DNA of 64,000 nucleotides from Clarkia xantiana subsp. parviflora (taxonomy: Eukaryota; Streptophyta; Magnoliopsida; Myrtales; Onagraceae). The notes beneath the pieces are model-generated. The model did not search any database. It was not told the origin of the DNA and worked only from the letters and a program-made list of their open reading frames with translations. A program made the position numbers and the translations under genes. Location of the stretch: assembly GCA_036873135.1 (NCBI GenBank), contig JAPTYO010000009.1:26061756-26125755 (forward strand), written 5' to 3'. Positions 44,264 to 55,100 of this stretch are shown in pieces (position 1 is the first letter of the stretch; each line of letters starts with the position of its first letter).

Positions 44264-47200
44264 TCAAGCATGGTGTTTCTTCAAGTGTTCGCCACTAAAA
44301 GAATGCTTTAACGTTCTGCCATCGAGGTCTTCCAACTTGTACGCATTTGGAGCTGGCATCCCCACGACCTTATAAGGTCCTTCCCATTTTGGTGACATCT
44401 TGTTGATTCGATCCAAAAGGGTGAACTCGTTGCGACGCCAAACCAGCTCCCCGACGAAGAACTGTCGGGACTTTACTCGCCGATTGTAGTACCTGGCCGT
44501 CGCCAATCGCATTCGAGCTTGAACTTCATCGGCTTCCCGCCTCTTCTCTTCGAGTAAGTCCAAGTCCAGACGTCTCACTTCGTCGTTCGTCAGGGGCTCG
44601 TAATATCTCATCCGATGGGACGCCACAGCTACCTCTACGGGGGCGACAGCCTCCGTGCCATAAACGAGGCCAAACGGAGTCTCCCCCGTTGATCGTTTGG
44701 GTGTCGTTCTAACAGCCCAAAGCACGTTTTCCAGTTCGCTCAGCCACTTGCCCTTCAAGGCATAGACCCTCTTCTTTAGGCCATCCATCACGATTTTGTT
44801 GGCTGATTCCACCTGGCCGTTAGTCTGAGCATGGCGTACAGAAGCAGTCCGATGCTCGATGTTCAACTCCTCCAGATACTCCCTCACCTGAGAGCCGTTA
44901 AACGGTGGACCATTGTCGCTGATCACCACCTTAGGAATCCCGTATCTGGATACGATGTGGGTCTGGAGGAACTTGACGATCTGGTTCCCCGTTGTTCTGG
45001 CCAATGCCTTCGCCTCTATCCATTTCGAAAAATAATCGATTGCTACAAGTAAATACTTACATTGACCTTGTGCTTGTGGAAGAGGTCCCACCAAGTCGAT
45101 GCCCCACTGCGCGAAGGGCCACGCGCTCTTGATGGATGTCAGATTAGCGGCCGGAGCCACGATACTCGGGGCGTACCTCTGGCACGCGTCACAGGATCGG
45201 ACCAGCGCCGTTGCTTCCTTGCTCATCGTGGGCCAATAATAGCCCAAGTTCAGCACTTTCCTCATGATGGATCGGGCCCCTTCATGACAAGCCGCGACCC
45301 CTTCGTGCACCTCCTTCAGAATCCGATTGCTGTCGGGTTCTGCCACACACTTCAAGTACGGAGTCGAGAACCAGCCCTTCTTGTACAGCTGATCGTCTAG
45401 CATCACATAATTGGCCGCGATCCGACGTATCCTGTCTGCTGCTACTTTATCATCGGGGGCTGCCCCCGTAGTCAGATACGCGACTATCGGGGTCATCCAA
45501 GTTGGCTCCTGCTCAGATCTCGCCTCAATGGCACACACCTGTGTTGGGTCGATGTTCGATAAGATCACCTTTTCTAAGAAGTGTACCTTCCGACTTTCTT
45601 CCAAGGGTGCCCCCAAGGCAAATTTGCTCAAGGCGTCTGCCTCTACGTTTTCCTCCCTCGGGATTGCCTCGATGTCGAAGCTTTTAAAGCTCTCCTTCAA
45701 GGTTTGTACCTCTCGTAGATACTTCTTCATTATCGGACTCCTAGCTTCATATTGCCCTAGAACCTGGTTTACGATTAAAGCTGCGTCACACTTCACTCTT
45801 AAGTGATCGACTCCCGTGCCTCTAGCAATTTTCAGGCCCGTGATGAGAGCCTCATACTCCGCTTCGTTGTTTGTGGCCTTGAATGTTAAAGCCAAGGCGT
45901 ATCGGAGCGGTTCACCTTCACCCGGTGGTATCAAAAAAAAGCCCGCTCCTGATCCGTCCGAACTCGCGGAGCCATCCGTGTACATCTCCCAGGTATTTTC
46001 CTTGTTTGGCTGTTCTGATTGCTCTGCCCTCTCTGGTTGTTCTTCTATCGGGACCTCCATGGACCATGGTTGCCCCCTCTACAGGGCCCGCTTCTTCCAG
46101 ATCGGGGGCTGTAGATTCTGCTATAAAATCCGCCAATGCCTGGCCCTTGATGGCCGTTCTTGGAGCAAAGTGTATTCGAAACTCACTAAGCTCTACTGCC
46201 CACTTCACTAATCTTCCCGACGCATCCGGTCGGTTCAAAAAATGTTTCAAAGGCTGGTTCGTCAGCACAGTAATCTCATGTGCGTGGAAATAAGGCCTTA
46301 GCTTCCGAGCAGTAATAATCAACGCAAAGAGGTACTTCTCAACGCCGGGATAGTTTAATTCAGACTTGGCAAACGCCTTGCTTACATAATAGACGGGGAC
46401 TTGATTACCCTCGACAATCTTTACTAACACAGAGCTAATGGCAAATTCAGAAACAGCCAAATAAAGGTAGAGCGGCTCGCCTGGAACCGGTTTTGCCAAC
46501 GGCGGGAGGGTGCGAAGGTGCTGCTTGAGTGCTTGGAACGCTTCTTCACATTTGGCGGTCCATTCGAATTTCTTGTTGGCCCTCAGGACTTCGAAAAACG
46601 GCATTGATCGGTCGCTGGCTTTGGATAAGAAGCGATTCATTGCAGCTAGTCGGCCATTCAGCACTTGTACCTCCCGATGGTTTATCGGAGACTGCATCTC
46701 CTCGATTGCCCTCAGCTTCTCAGGATTCACCTCTATTCCTCTCTGGCTTACCATGAAGCCTAAAAACTTCCCTGAGTGGACTCCGAAGGCGCATTTCGTC
46801 GGGTTCAAGCGAACTTGGTGGAGCCTCATCCGCTCAAATGCCATGGTTAGGTTGTGCACGTGATCCTCGGCTTGTCGGGACTTCACCATCATATCATCCA
46901 CGTAAGCCTCCATGGTTTCCCCCAGCATATCTCCGAACAGCTTGTTCACCATCCGCTGATAGGTTGCCCCAGCTTTGATCAACCCGAAAGGCATGACATC
47001 GTAGTGATAGATGTCACTGTCTGCATAGAACGCTGTATGGGGAGCGTCTTCCTTGGCCATCTTGATCTGGTTGTAGCCTGAGTACGCATCCATGAAACTC
47101 AACAGCTCATGTCCCGACGTGGCATCCACCAGCTGGTCGATTCTCGGGAGTGGGTAACAGTCTTTTGGGCAAGCCTTGTTCAGGTCGCGGAAATCCACAC

Positions 47201-48140
47201 ACATTCGCCATTTCCGGTTAGTCTTCTTCACCAGCACCGGATTAGCAACCCAGGTTTGGAATCAGAGCTCTTTAATAAACCCAGCATCGAGCAACCTGCC
47301 CACCTCTTGCTGGATCGCGATCTTTTTGTCCGTGCCCATCAGACGCCTTTTCTGCGTGATAGGCTTGATCGCGGGATCTATCTTCAGCTCGTGTACGATC
47401 ACATCGGGTCTGATTCCTGGCATATCGCTGGGGGACCAGGCAAACAGCTCCTTGAACTCCTTCAATAATTCAATTAATTTCTGGGCTGTCTCTTCAGTCA
47501 GGGCAGACCCGATTTTCACCTTCCTCTGTGGTCCGTCGATCTCGACTTCTTTCAGATCTTCTACGGGGGCGGGACGCCCAAACTCTTCTCTAGGATCCGT
47601 GTCTGTTTGAAGGACAGTCATGGCCTCTCGTCTCCTCCTTCGGGTGGCATTAACATAACATTTTCGAGAAGCCACCTGGTCGCCTTTAACCTCTCCGACT
47701 CCATGGTCGGTCGGGAACTTCATCTTCTGGTGCACTGTCGAGGCGACCGCCATCAGGGGGTTAATGGTGGTTCTTCCGATGATCGCGTTGTAGGTCCCCG
47801 CGGAATCGACTACCACGAACTCCACGTTCCTTCTTTCTGATTTCCACCCGCTACCAAACTCCACTGGTAAGGTGATTACTCCTAGCGGATAGGAGGTTGA
47901 GCCAGAGAACCCGACCATCGGGAAGTTTGCCTCCTTTAGATCTTTCTTCGTTTTCCCCATAGCCTCCAGTGCGTCCATGAATAGGATGTCAGAGGAGCTC
48001 CCCCCGTCGATTAGTATTCTCCTCATTTCGAACCCGTCTACATCCAAGGTTACCACCAAGGCATCGTCATGCGGAGTCTCCACGCCTATGAGGTCTTCCG
48101 ACGAAAAGGAGATTACCATCTCTTCTTTCAAGGTCCAGGA
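44264..48140 (-). pseudogene. TE-C pol: protease, RT, RNase H, second RNase H, integrase
   Basis: On the minus strand protease reads IDGGSSSDIL (about 48020-47985). RT carries WRMCVDFRDLNKACPKD and YVDDM near 46910-46890. Classical RNase H ends at KGQALADFIAE. The archaeal-type RNase H keeps its acidic residues (YTDGSAS, NNEAEYEAL, VKCDAALIV, EADALSK). Integrase has CDACQ, GIDLVG, ISDNGPPF and NGQVESAN and runs unbroken to the stop at 44264. Two lesions are seen: TGA at 47262-47264, where TE-B has the arginine codon CGA, and a 7-bp tandem duplication (ccatgga/ccatggt, 46057-46070) between the two RNase H domains that shifts the frame. Confidence 0.92.
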
Positions 48141-48249
48141 TCGGGACCTCTTACCCAACACCACTGCCGTAGGGATTCTAGAGGCATAGACCTCTCGGGC
48201 TGATGAAGTATCACCTCCAGCAGCAAATCCTCCGTGGATCACATTGATA

Positions 48250-49877
48250 GTGCCTCGTCTCTCCTTGCGAGCACCGGATGACTCTGGATCGGTTCTCTTC
48301 TTCTTTGGAGACCGATCGCGGGATCGGGAACGGGACCGCGATCGGGACCGAGAGCGGGATCGACACCGCTTATCCCCGACAAATTCTTTGAGCTTCCCCT
48401 TCTGAATCAGTTTTTCGATCTCCTTCTTCAGTTCCCGACAATGATTGGTGTCGTGACCATTTGCGCGATGGAATCGGCAGTAGCGATCTGTGCGAGATCC
48501 CAAGAATTCTCCATCCTTCTTTGGGGGGTACCGGGAGATACCCTGTCATTCCATGACCGTCAGTACTTCCGCCATGGAACAGTTGAGAAGAATGTCGAGA
48601 TCATCCCGCTTATCTTTCCTTGAAGAGCGCCTACCGTCCCTCCGATCCGGGCGGCCTCGATTCCTACTACTGTCGGGTTTACCTTTTGATTTGCGATCGT
48701 CAGAAGGTTTAACCGATTGCTTCCCTTTGTTTGACTTTGGGGGCTCCAACTCTCCTGCGGCTATCTTCGACTCCTGGACATCGATTTTCCGTTTCACCCT
48801 CTTTTGCAGTGCCTCCATATTCCACACAGCTTTCTCAGCCACGCTGTGCATCAGATCGGAACCATAGGGGGGCGTTAAGTTCCGAATGAAGGTACGTATG
48901 GTCTCACCTTCCGAGATCTCTTCGTCGATTTCTGCCACACTGGCGGTGTACCGCTGGTAATAGTGTGCCAGCGATTCGTCGGGCCTCTCCACCACCTGGG
49001 TCAGGGACCTCACGCTCTTCAATAAACGTCTCTGACCCTGGTACTGCTGAATGAATCGGTCGTGCATATCTGCCCAGCAAGTGATGCAGCCTGGGGGCAG
49101 ACTAAAGAACCAGGTCAGGGCCCTTTCTCCAAGTGTGTTCGGGAACAGCATACACACTATATCTTCACTCGGGGCTCTTCCCATACACGCCATAAGGTGT
49201 TTCTGGACATGGCGAACCGGATCTCCTTCGCCATCGTATTCCTTTATCGTGGGGATGCCTAGCCCAGGCGGGGCTAGGGTGTCGATGAGTCGGGGAACGA
49301 AGGGATGGGTGGATCGATCCCTTAGCTCCGACACTAGCGGCTTCTGTTCTCCCATGCAGATGTTCACGATCTTTACCACCTGGTCGGGAGTGATGGGACC
49401 ATTCAAGGGAATGGTCCTGTGCTGTACTGGTCCTGGTCCATCAACCACGAACCTCTCCGGCTGACCGGTCGCCCTACTTCTGTCCTGGCCTCGGGGCGGG
49501 ACTTCCGGTGCGTTCCGACCCTCTGTTGGTGGGGCCACTTTTTCCAACGGGGGCATCTCCTCCTGCCTCCTCGCAGCCTCTCTCCGATCCAAGAGAGCCT
49601 CCACAGCTGCCAGAAATATGGGCATAGCTTCTGCTACGGCTCTTGTCAAGTCTGTAGCTGGGGGAGCCTCCTGCCCCCTATTGCCCTGGTGCTGAGGAGA
49701 AATATCTTCGGGATCTCCATTGTGCCCCCCTGTTTGAGAGAGCTCAGCCGGGGGATGGTTCTGGTTTTCCTCCTGTTCAGGTACTGAGTCCAGATTTGTT
49801 GCAGCGGGGTGACGGGAACCACCAGATTGTCCCTGTCTTCTGTGCTTGCCAGCCGCCATCGATCGAGTAGAAGGCAT
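48250..49877 (-). pseudogene. TE-C gag with one in-frame stop
   Basis: The ATG at 49877 is the first after the primer-binding site and opens a frame matching TE-B gag throughout: WADMHDRFIQQYQ in the capsid region, then YCRFHRANGHDTNHC (about 48480-48436) and a long Arg/Ser tract. TGA at 48546-48548 interrupts the segment before the knuckle, where TE-B has an arginine codon; the frame continues unchanged after it. TE-C lacks the poly-C tract that breaks TE-B gag. Confidence 0.88.
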
Positions 49878-49893
49878 ATCAGCTTTTTGTTTG

Positions 49894-49913
49894 ATTCCCA
49901 CAGACGGCGCCAA
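49894..49913 (-). promoter_or_regulatory. TE-C primer-binding site
   Basis: On the minus strand ttggcgccgtctgtgggaa follows the 5' LTR end directly, identical to TE-B. Confidence 0.82.
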
Positions 49914-50607
49914 TGTTGGATCACGGTGGAACTCCGGTACGGACTTTGACGGCGATCCTAGCTCCTTCGCTCCACACAATCCTGCAAGAGGGGATAGACC
50001 GGGCGGTGACCCAGAATCCCTCTCCGATGCTTAAATGAGTGCCCAATACGAACTGGCAAGCAATAATCTCAGAGTATGTAATTCAACGTAACAGTTCTGA
50101 GGTCACCTCTTGCCTTTTTATAGGCGAAGAGATGCCTCAGGTACCTGGTGAACCGTTGGGGGTGGTTAGCCCGTATCCCGCGTATCTCGGATGTGATCTC
50201 GCTTATCTCGGCCACGCCCCGCGTATCTCGGCCACGCTCCGTGTATCTTAACCACGTTCCGCGTATCTCGGCCACGCCCCGCGTATCCTGGCCTTATCCT
50301 CTGGTAACGAGTCCCGACTCCCGTCGGAGACTCCAGAGTTATCTCGTTGTGTCACCGCTCGGGGCCCCTCGTCATCGTGACAGGGCCAATCATTCTTAGG
50401 GATTCATCATCGGGGCCTACTTAAAGGCTTCTCATCGGGAGCTTCCAGCTCATCTGTCGGACCGACTCTGTCGGGACCTTTCATCATCGGGACTCCCTTT
50501 GTCGGGACCCTTCTCCTAGGTCATCTTGACCTTCATTTTGGGCCTGGTGGGTCTGTCTGCCGTTTCCTCATCGTTAAAGGGCCTGACGGCTGTAGTCGAA
50601 CCCATCA
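49914..50607 (-). repeat. TE-C 5' LTR
   Basis: The LTR is 694 bp, starts TGATGGGTTCG and ends GTGATCCAACA on the minus strand. A TATA-like cctataaaaaggc is at about 50115-50127 on the minus strand. Several copies of a cgcgtatctcggccac motif (plus-strand reading, 50176-50285) match the imperfect agatacgcgg motif in the TE-B LTR. Confidence 0.95.
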
Positions 50608-50612
50608 AATCC

Positions 50613-51732
50613 CTTTCTTTTATGGAGGATACATCGGGCTTGTTTGGAGGATTGGATGATATACTCACTATCTTTGGTTTTTCCCTAAACCCCCAATAAG
50701 GCTGCGACCTCCAAACATTCTTCTAGCTAGGGTTCCTAGTGCTACTTTTCTTATATAGTGGATTAACTATCTAAATTGCTAATTGAATTTTTTTTTAAAC
50801 ATTTTGCAAGTATAAAATGTATACAAATTGATACATTCGTTTGGATTTTCGTCTAATTTGAACGGAATAAGTCACATATTCCACACGTAATGAATAAAAA
50901 CGCTACAAATCGCCAGATTATTTGTGTGGACAATTAGACAAATTGCTAGTTATTTTTTCATCATGTGCTATATATTGATGCCCTTTGTGTTTTATTTTGA
51001 TATTTATACGTGGTGTTTTAAAAGTCGCACCTCATTAAAAAAAAAAAAAAAAAACTTCAATAGTAGGGAATAAAAAAGAAGGTTGAATTAATGGGCCCAA
51101 GCGTCAATTACTGAGCTCAAATTGACTTGTTTTCGTAATTAGTTATTTTGGGCTTAATTAGTAGGTCTGGTTACACTCTACAAAGTTGAAGTTTCCTTTA
51201 TAAAATATTTCTGCTCGTGTCCACAATTCATTTTTTTTGCTCGAAAGAGGATTACATATTCAAAGTAAAAAGAAGTCGATTATATTATGCGAGAATAAAT
51301 TCCCGATTCTTATTAACTCATGCTAAAAGAGAGGATGGGGTTTCATAACCCAATTATCCATTCCATAGGTTCATTGATCTCTTCGGTTTGACCGACGGCA
51401 TTTTCATTTACGATTAGATGACCGACGCTTTATCATTAACGATTATAGTTTTAGTCGTTTTAGTCTATGTACAGAATAAATATACTACAACTGTCTTGAC
51501 ATACTGATAACCCTCTTTGTCTATGACCACAAAGCTAGAAACAAAAGAATTGGTAATATGCAACAAATAATACTATATCAATGACTGAAATTAAAAATCT
51601 TCATTTCTTGCTATTCCTGCATTGAAGTATTTATTATACAAGTTGAGCTTGTTACTTTGTTGCCATGACGACTAAAAACTACTATATATATTTACTTCAT
51701 CTTTGAAATATATATATATATTAAGTAAAAAC
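50613..51732. other. AT-rich DNA downstream of the phosphatase gene, no gene seen
   Basis: Nothing coding or RNA-like is recognised. Poly-A runs (about 51038-51055) and (ta)n stretches occur. The 3' end of the phosphatase transcript may reach into its right part or into the element at 51733; no poly-A signal could be chosen with confidence. Confidence 0.55.
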
Positions 51733-52092
51733 TAGGTTTACACAATCTTAACTATAAGCTATATTGCGAAATTGTATTTCAGTTTTTTTTATATTCGATG
51801 TTCGAACTTTGAAGTATCAAATTCTTTGATTTCCACTTTTTCCTCCAAAAGTTGATGGATCAAAAACATGTTGTTTTTTTAAAAAAATTATATAAGCTTA
51901 AACCATAAGTAACAAATTTGGTACTTTAGAAAAGTGGAAAGCAACATGTTCTTATTACTTGAAAATCTGAATTTTAACGTCAAAATCGGACGGTATAAGT
52001 GGAAAACAACAGAACTGATACTTCGGATATCGAATAAAAAAAACGGATATACCAAATCGCAACATGATTTATACTTGAGATTGTGTTTAAAT
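51733..52092. mobile_element. Inverted-repeat MITE-like element, about 360 bp
   Basis: The left part taggtttacacaatctt...cagttttttttatattcgat reappears inverted at the right (gatatcgaataaaaaaaacgg...gagattgtgtttaaat), with mismatches. The middle shares phrases (gtggaaa-caacatg, ttttaacgtcaaaa) with 34101-34210, so the family is dispersed. Exact ends and a target duplication were not resolved. It starts about 70 bp beyond the phosphatase stop codon. Confidence 0.5.
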
Positions 52093-52165
52093 ACGTATAA
52101 ACCCTAAGAACTATATCTATATATTGCAGAGAGCAGGTAGAGTTTAGGGTTTAATTAGGGTTTTG

Positions 52166-55100
52166 TTAGAGGTCATTTACGCTACTCCTGGGAGGAACGG
52201 GATCCCTATACTGCAACCTATCGGCGGTACAGGAGTAGCCTTTCCGGAACTTAGCCTTCACGCTTCTCACTTCTACGTTGACAGTGAACAACGATGAAAC
52301 AGGTCTGTGATCTGAAAACTTGGACTCCCATCGCATGTAAGATAATTGTTCTATTCCATTTCCTCGCCATAGTATTCTATCACACCTGAACACACAAGTA
52401 ATTGTAAGTCGAAAATGTAGATATTGATGGATCTAAATTTTTTTATACCAGTGGATCACATTGACTCAAACATACGCACTACTAGAAAAAGAGTTTTAGA
52501 TGAATTTCCATTACCGACGATTTCTCAAGTGTCACAAACATCTTCACAATAATTGAATTTATTTAAATTTGGCGATATTGCGTAGTTGTGTCGTTTCTTC
52601 TTAAATTATTTCGATGATTAAGTTTTGATTTAAGAAACACCCTTATCAAGAAAATATTATTATAACGACACTTAACAGCGTTGCGACTTGCATGCATTGA
52701 TGACACAAGCAAAAGCGTCACTTTTTTAAGAGTTTGCGTTGCTTAGTGCAAGCGTCCCAATATTTTTCGCGATGGTGATTAGAAATGACATGTAATTACA
52801 TCGGTAAAAGCGTCGCTAATCTCATGACGACGCTTTTTTGCGTCGTGGGAAATCATTTCTACTATAACGAGATGCTAGTTTTCTTGTAGTGATGGAGAAA
52901 AGGCCCCAATAAGTCCGATATCCAAGGAAGCACGACCAGAGTCCGTCCCATCCAAAACTAGGCTCGAGCCCTGGCGGGCGGGACTTTCCCTCTATATATG
53001 GTCAAGCTCTGACTCAGGATCGATATTTTTGCTAAAAAATCTGAAAGGCCTGTCCCATTTAGTATATATATATATTATGATGTTTGGATTTGAAATACAT
53101 CACAAACGATACAAGTTTGAAATTGTATTTTTCAGATTGATGGTATTTGAAATATGGTTTTCTAGATTTGATAGTGTTTGAAACAGTGTTTTTTTCATGC
53201 TTAAAATGATATGTTTCTCCAGATTTTTTTAAAGTTTGTGCTAGTTCGAGCCATTTTATATATATATATGCGCAATTTTTGTAACGTGTACGTACCAAGC
53301 AGGGGTGCGCCTTTTCTTCTTCGTCTTGATGGTTTCACCAGAGTAGGTGTCTGAATTTTGACAGTACTTGTAGGTTGGTGCAAAGATGATCTTACCCTCT
53401 TTGAACCCATTGAAAACCCTACCTGCTTCTCTTTCCAAATTTAACTGCCATCCAAAAACAAAATCAGACAAGTCATGTAACGCCCCAAATTCAAGTGTCT
53501 TTTCTAGTATGGTTTACATGACCCGCTATTATCTTTTATTAGTTGGGACTTTTACGGTCAAGTCAGATTACAATTCCGGATCTGCTTTGATATTATTTTG
53601 ACGCCTCAAACTCGAACAATTGTCATCACTAGCCCAGTCTGGCTCAACCAAGTCAACACGTAAGTCAGGGAGGAAGCCACCAAAGGAGGAAAGGCGCAAT
53701 TGCCCCCTCAACTTTTGGTGATATGTAACTTTTACCTTAAATTTATAATTATTATCAATTTAATCCTTTAAAATCTTACATTTGCCCTTGAACTTAATTT
53801 CTGATTTCGTTTCTATATATTTAGGGCTAACAAATAGGGAAATGTTATTAAGGTTTACCTGATCTCGGCCGAGCAAGGTGTCCCAATCATGACTCTCCAC
53901 TAAAACCCTGGTCTCCTCGTATGTCATAGATATCCGATAGTTCAAGTCTCCCATCCATATGACTCGGTCGTGGTCGATTATGTTTTCGGGTTCTAGCTGA
54001 TATGACTTCTTGCACACTTTGGGGAAGTGTGTGTTCTTAATGATTTGCAATACATCTGAGTTCCTCTTTAGCTCGTCCCCGTCCTTCTCGCCTGAGGCTA
54101 GATGGCTGCACACGAAGCAGAAGCTTGTTTCGTGCAATGACATGCTTATCGATATACATCCCTGCGCATCCCACAAATAATAGTGTTTAGGTCTTAGATT
54201 TGGGTTTAGGAGACAAATTTATATTTTAGGGTTTGGCTAAATTGCAGTCGATTGTAAATATAATTGAATTTTCAGCTATTAAATCAGACACATAGATATT
54301 TGGGCAAGAATTGAGATATGAATTATATTTTCTCTTTAGAAATCTGATTTATTTTCTTTGATGATCAATCTAATAGTTACAATTACAACTACATCTATAG
54401 TCGGCTGTATTTTAGTCAACTTATATTTTTAATGTCGACGTATTAGAACATGTATTAGCTAATAATGTGTTTAATATTTGGTAGTATATTGTGTATTAGC
54501 TAGGCAATACTTATTTATAGAATAATGAATTAGCTAAGTATGACCTAATATGTTGTGGATAATGCCTAAAATACACTTACTAGTGCATAATGATTCCAGT
54601 CACCTCAGCGGACTTTCATAATATTAATTAAACAAAATAGTATATATATATATATATATATATATTTAGAGGTATTTAAAAAAATTTTGTTACTTTATTA
54701 TAATTATATATTATTCAAGTTCCATCCCAATATTATATTAGTTAGGTATTAATTAAAACATTTTAATTGGTACTTAACTATTACGTACATCTAAGTCAAA
54801 AAGACACTTATTATCATTTGATTAGTTAGCAATTTATTAGCTATCTTTGATAATTTGTTAGATAAACTTTTTTGAGACAGATTGTTAGCTGAATCTATAT
54901 AAAGTTGCAATAGGTTTTGTTAAATGTTAAATAGTGATGGAAACTTTTGGACCTTAATTGTTGTTTTACAAAACTTAAATTTTGTGGTCTTATTCTATTT
55001 TATGCAAAGTGTTAGTTAAACTTTGAAAAAACTTGAAATTCGTTAGTTAAACTTTAATGAACACGTAAAAAGTTGTTGGGTTTGTCTAGAATTAATTGGT

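Larger units (their letters stand above)
39887..50607 (-). mobile_element. TE-C: complete Ty3/gypsy (Tat lineage) retrotransposon
   Basis: The element is 10,721 bp on the minus strand, with LTRs of 695 and 694 bp and an exact 5-bp target duplication, AATCC (39882-39886 and 50608-50612). I count 5 substitutions and one 1-bp indel between the LTRs, so it is at least as young as TE-B. It has the same primer-binding site, purine tract, LTR ends and gene order as TE-B, including the gene opposite to gag-pol, and belongs to a sister family. gag-pol has two arginine-to-stop changes and one 7-bp duplication; the antisense gene is decayed. Confidence 0.97.
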
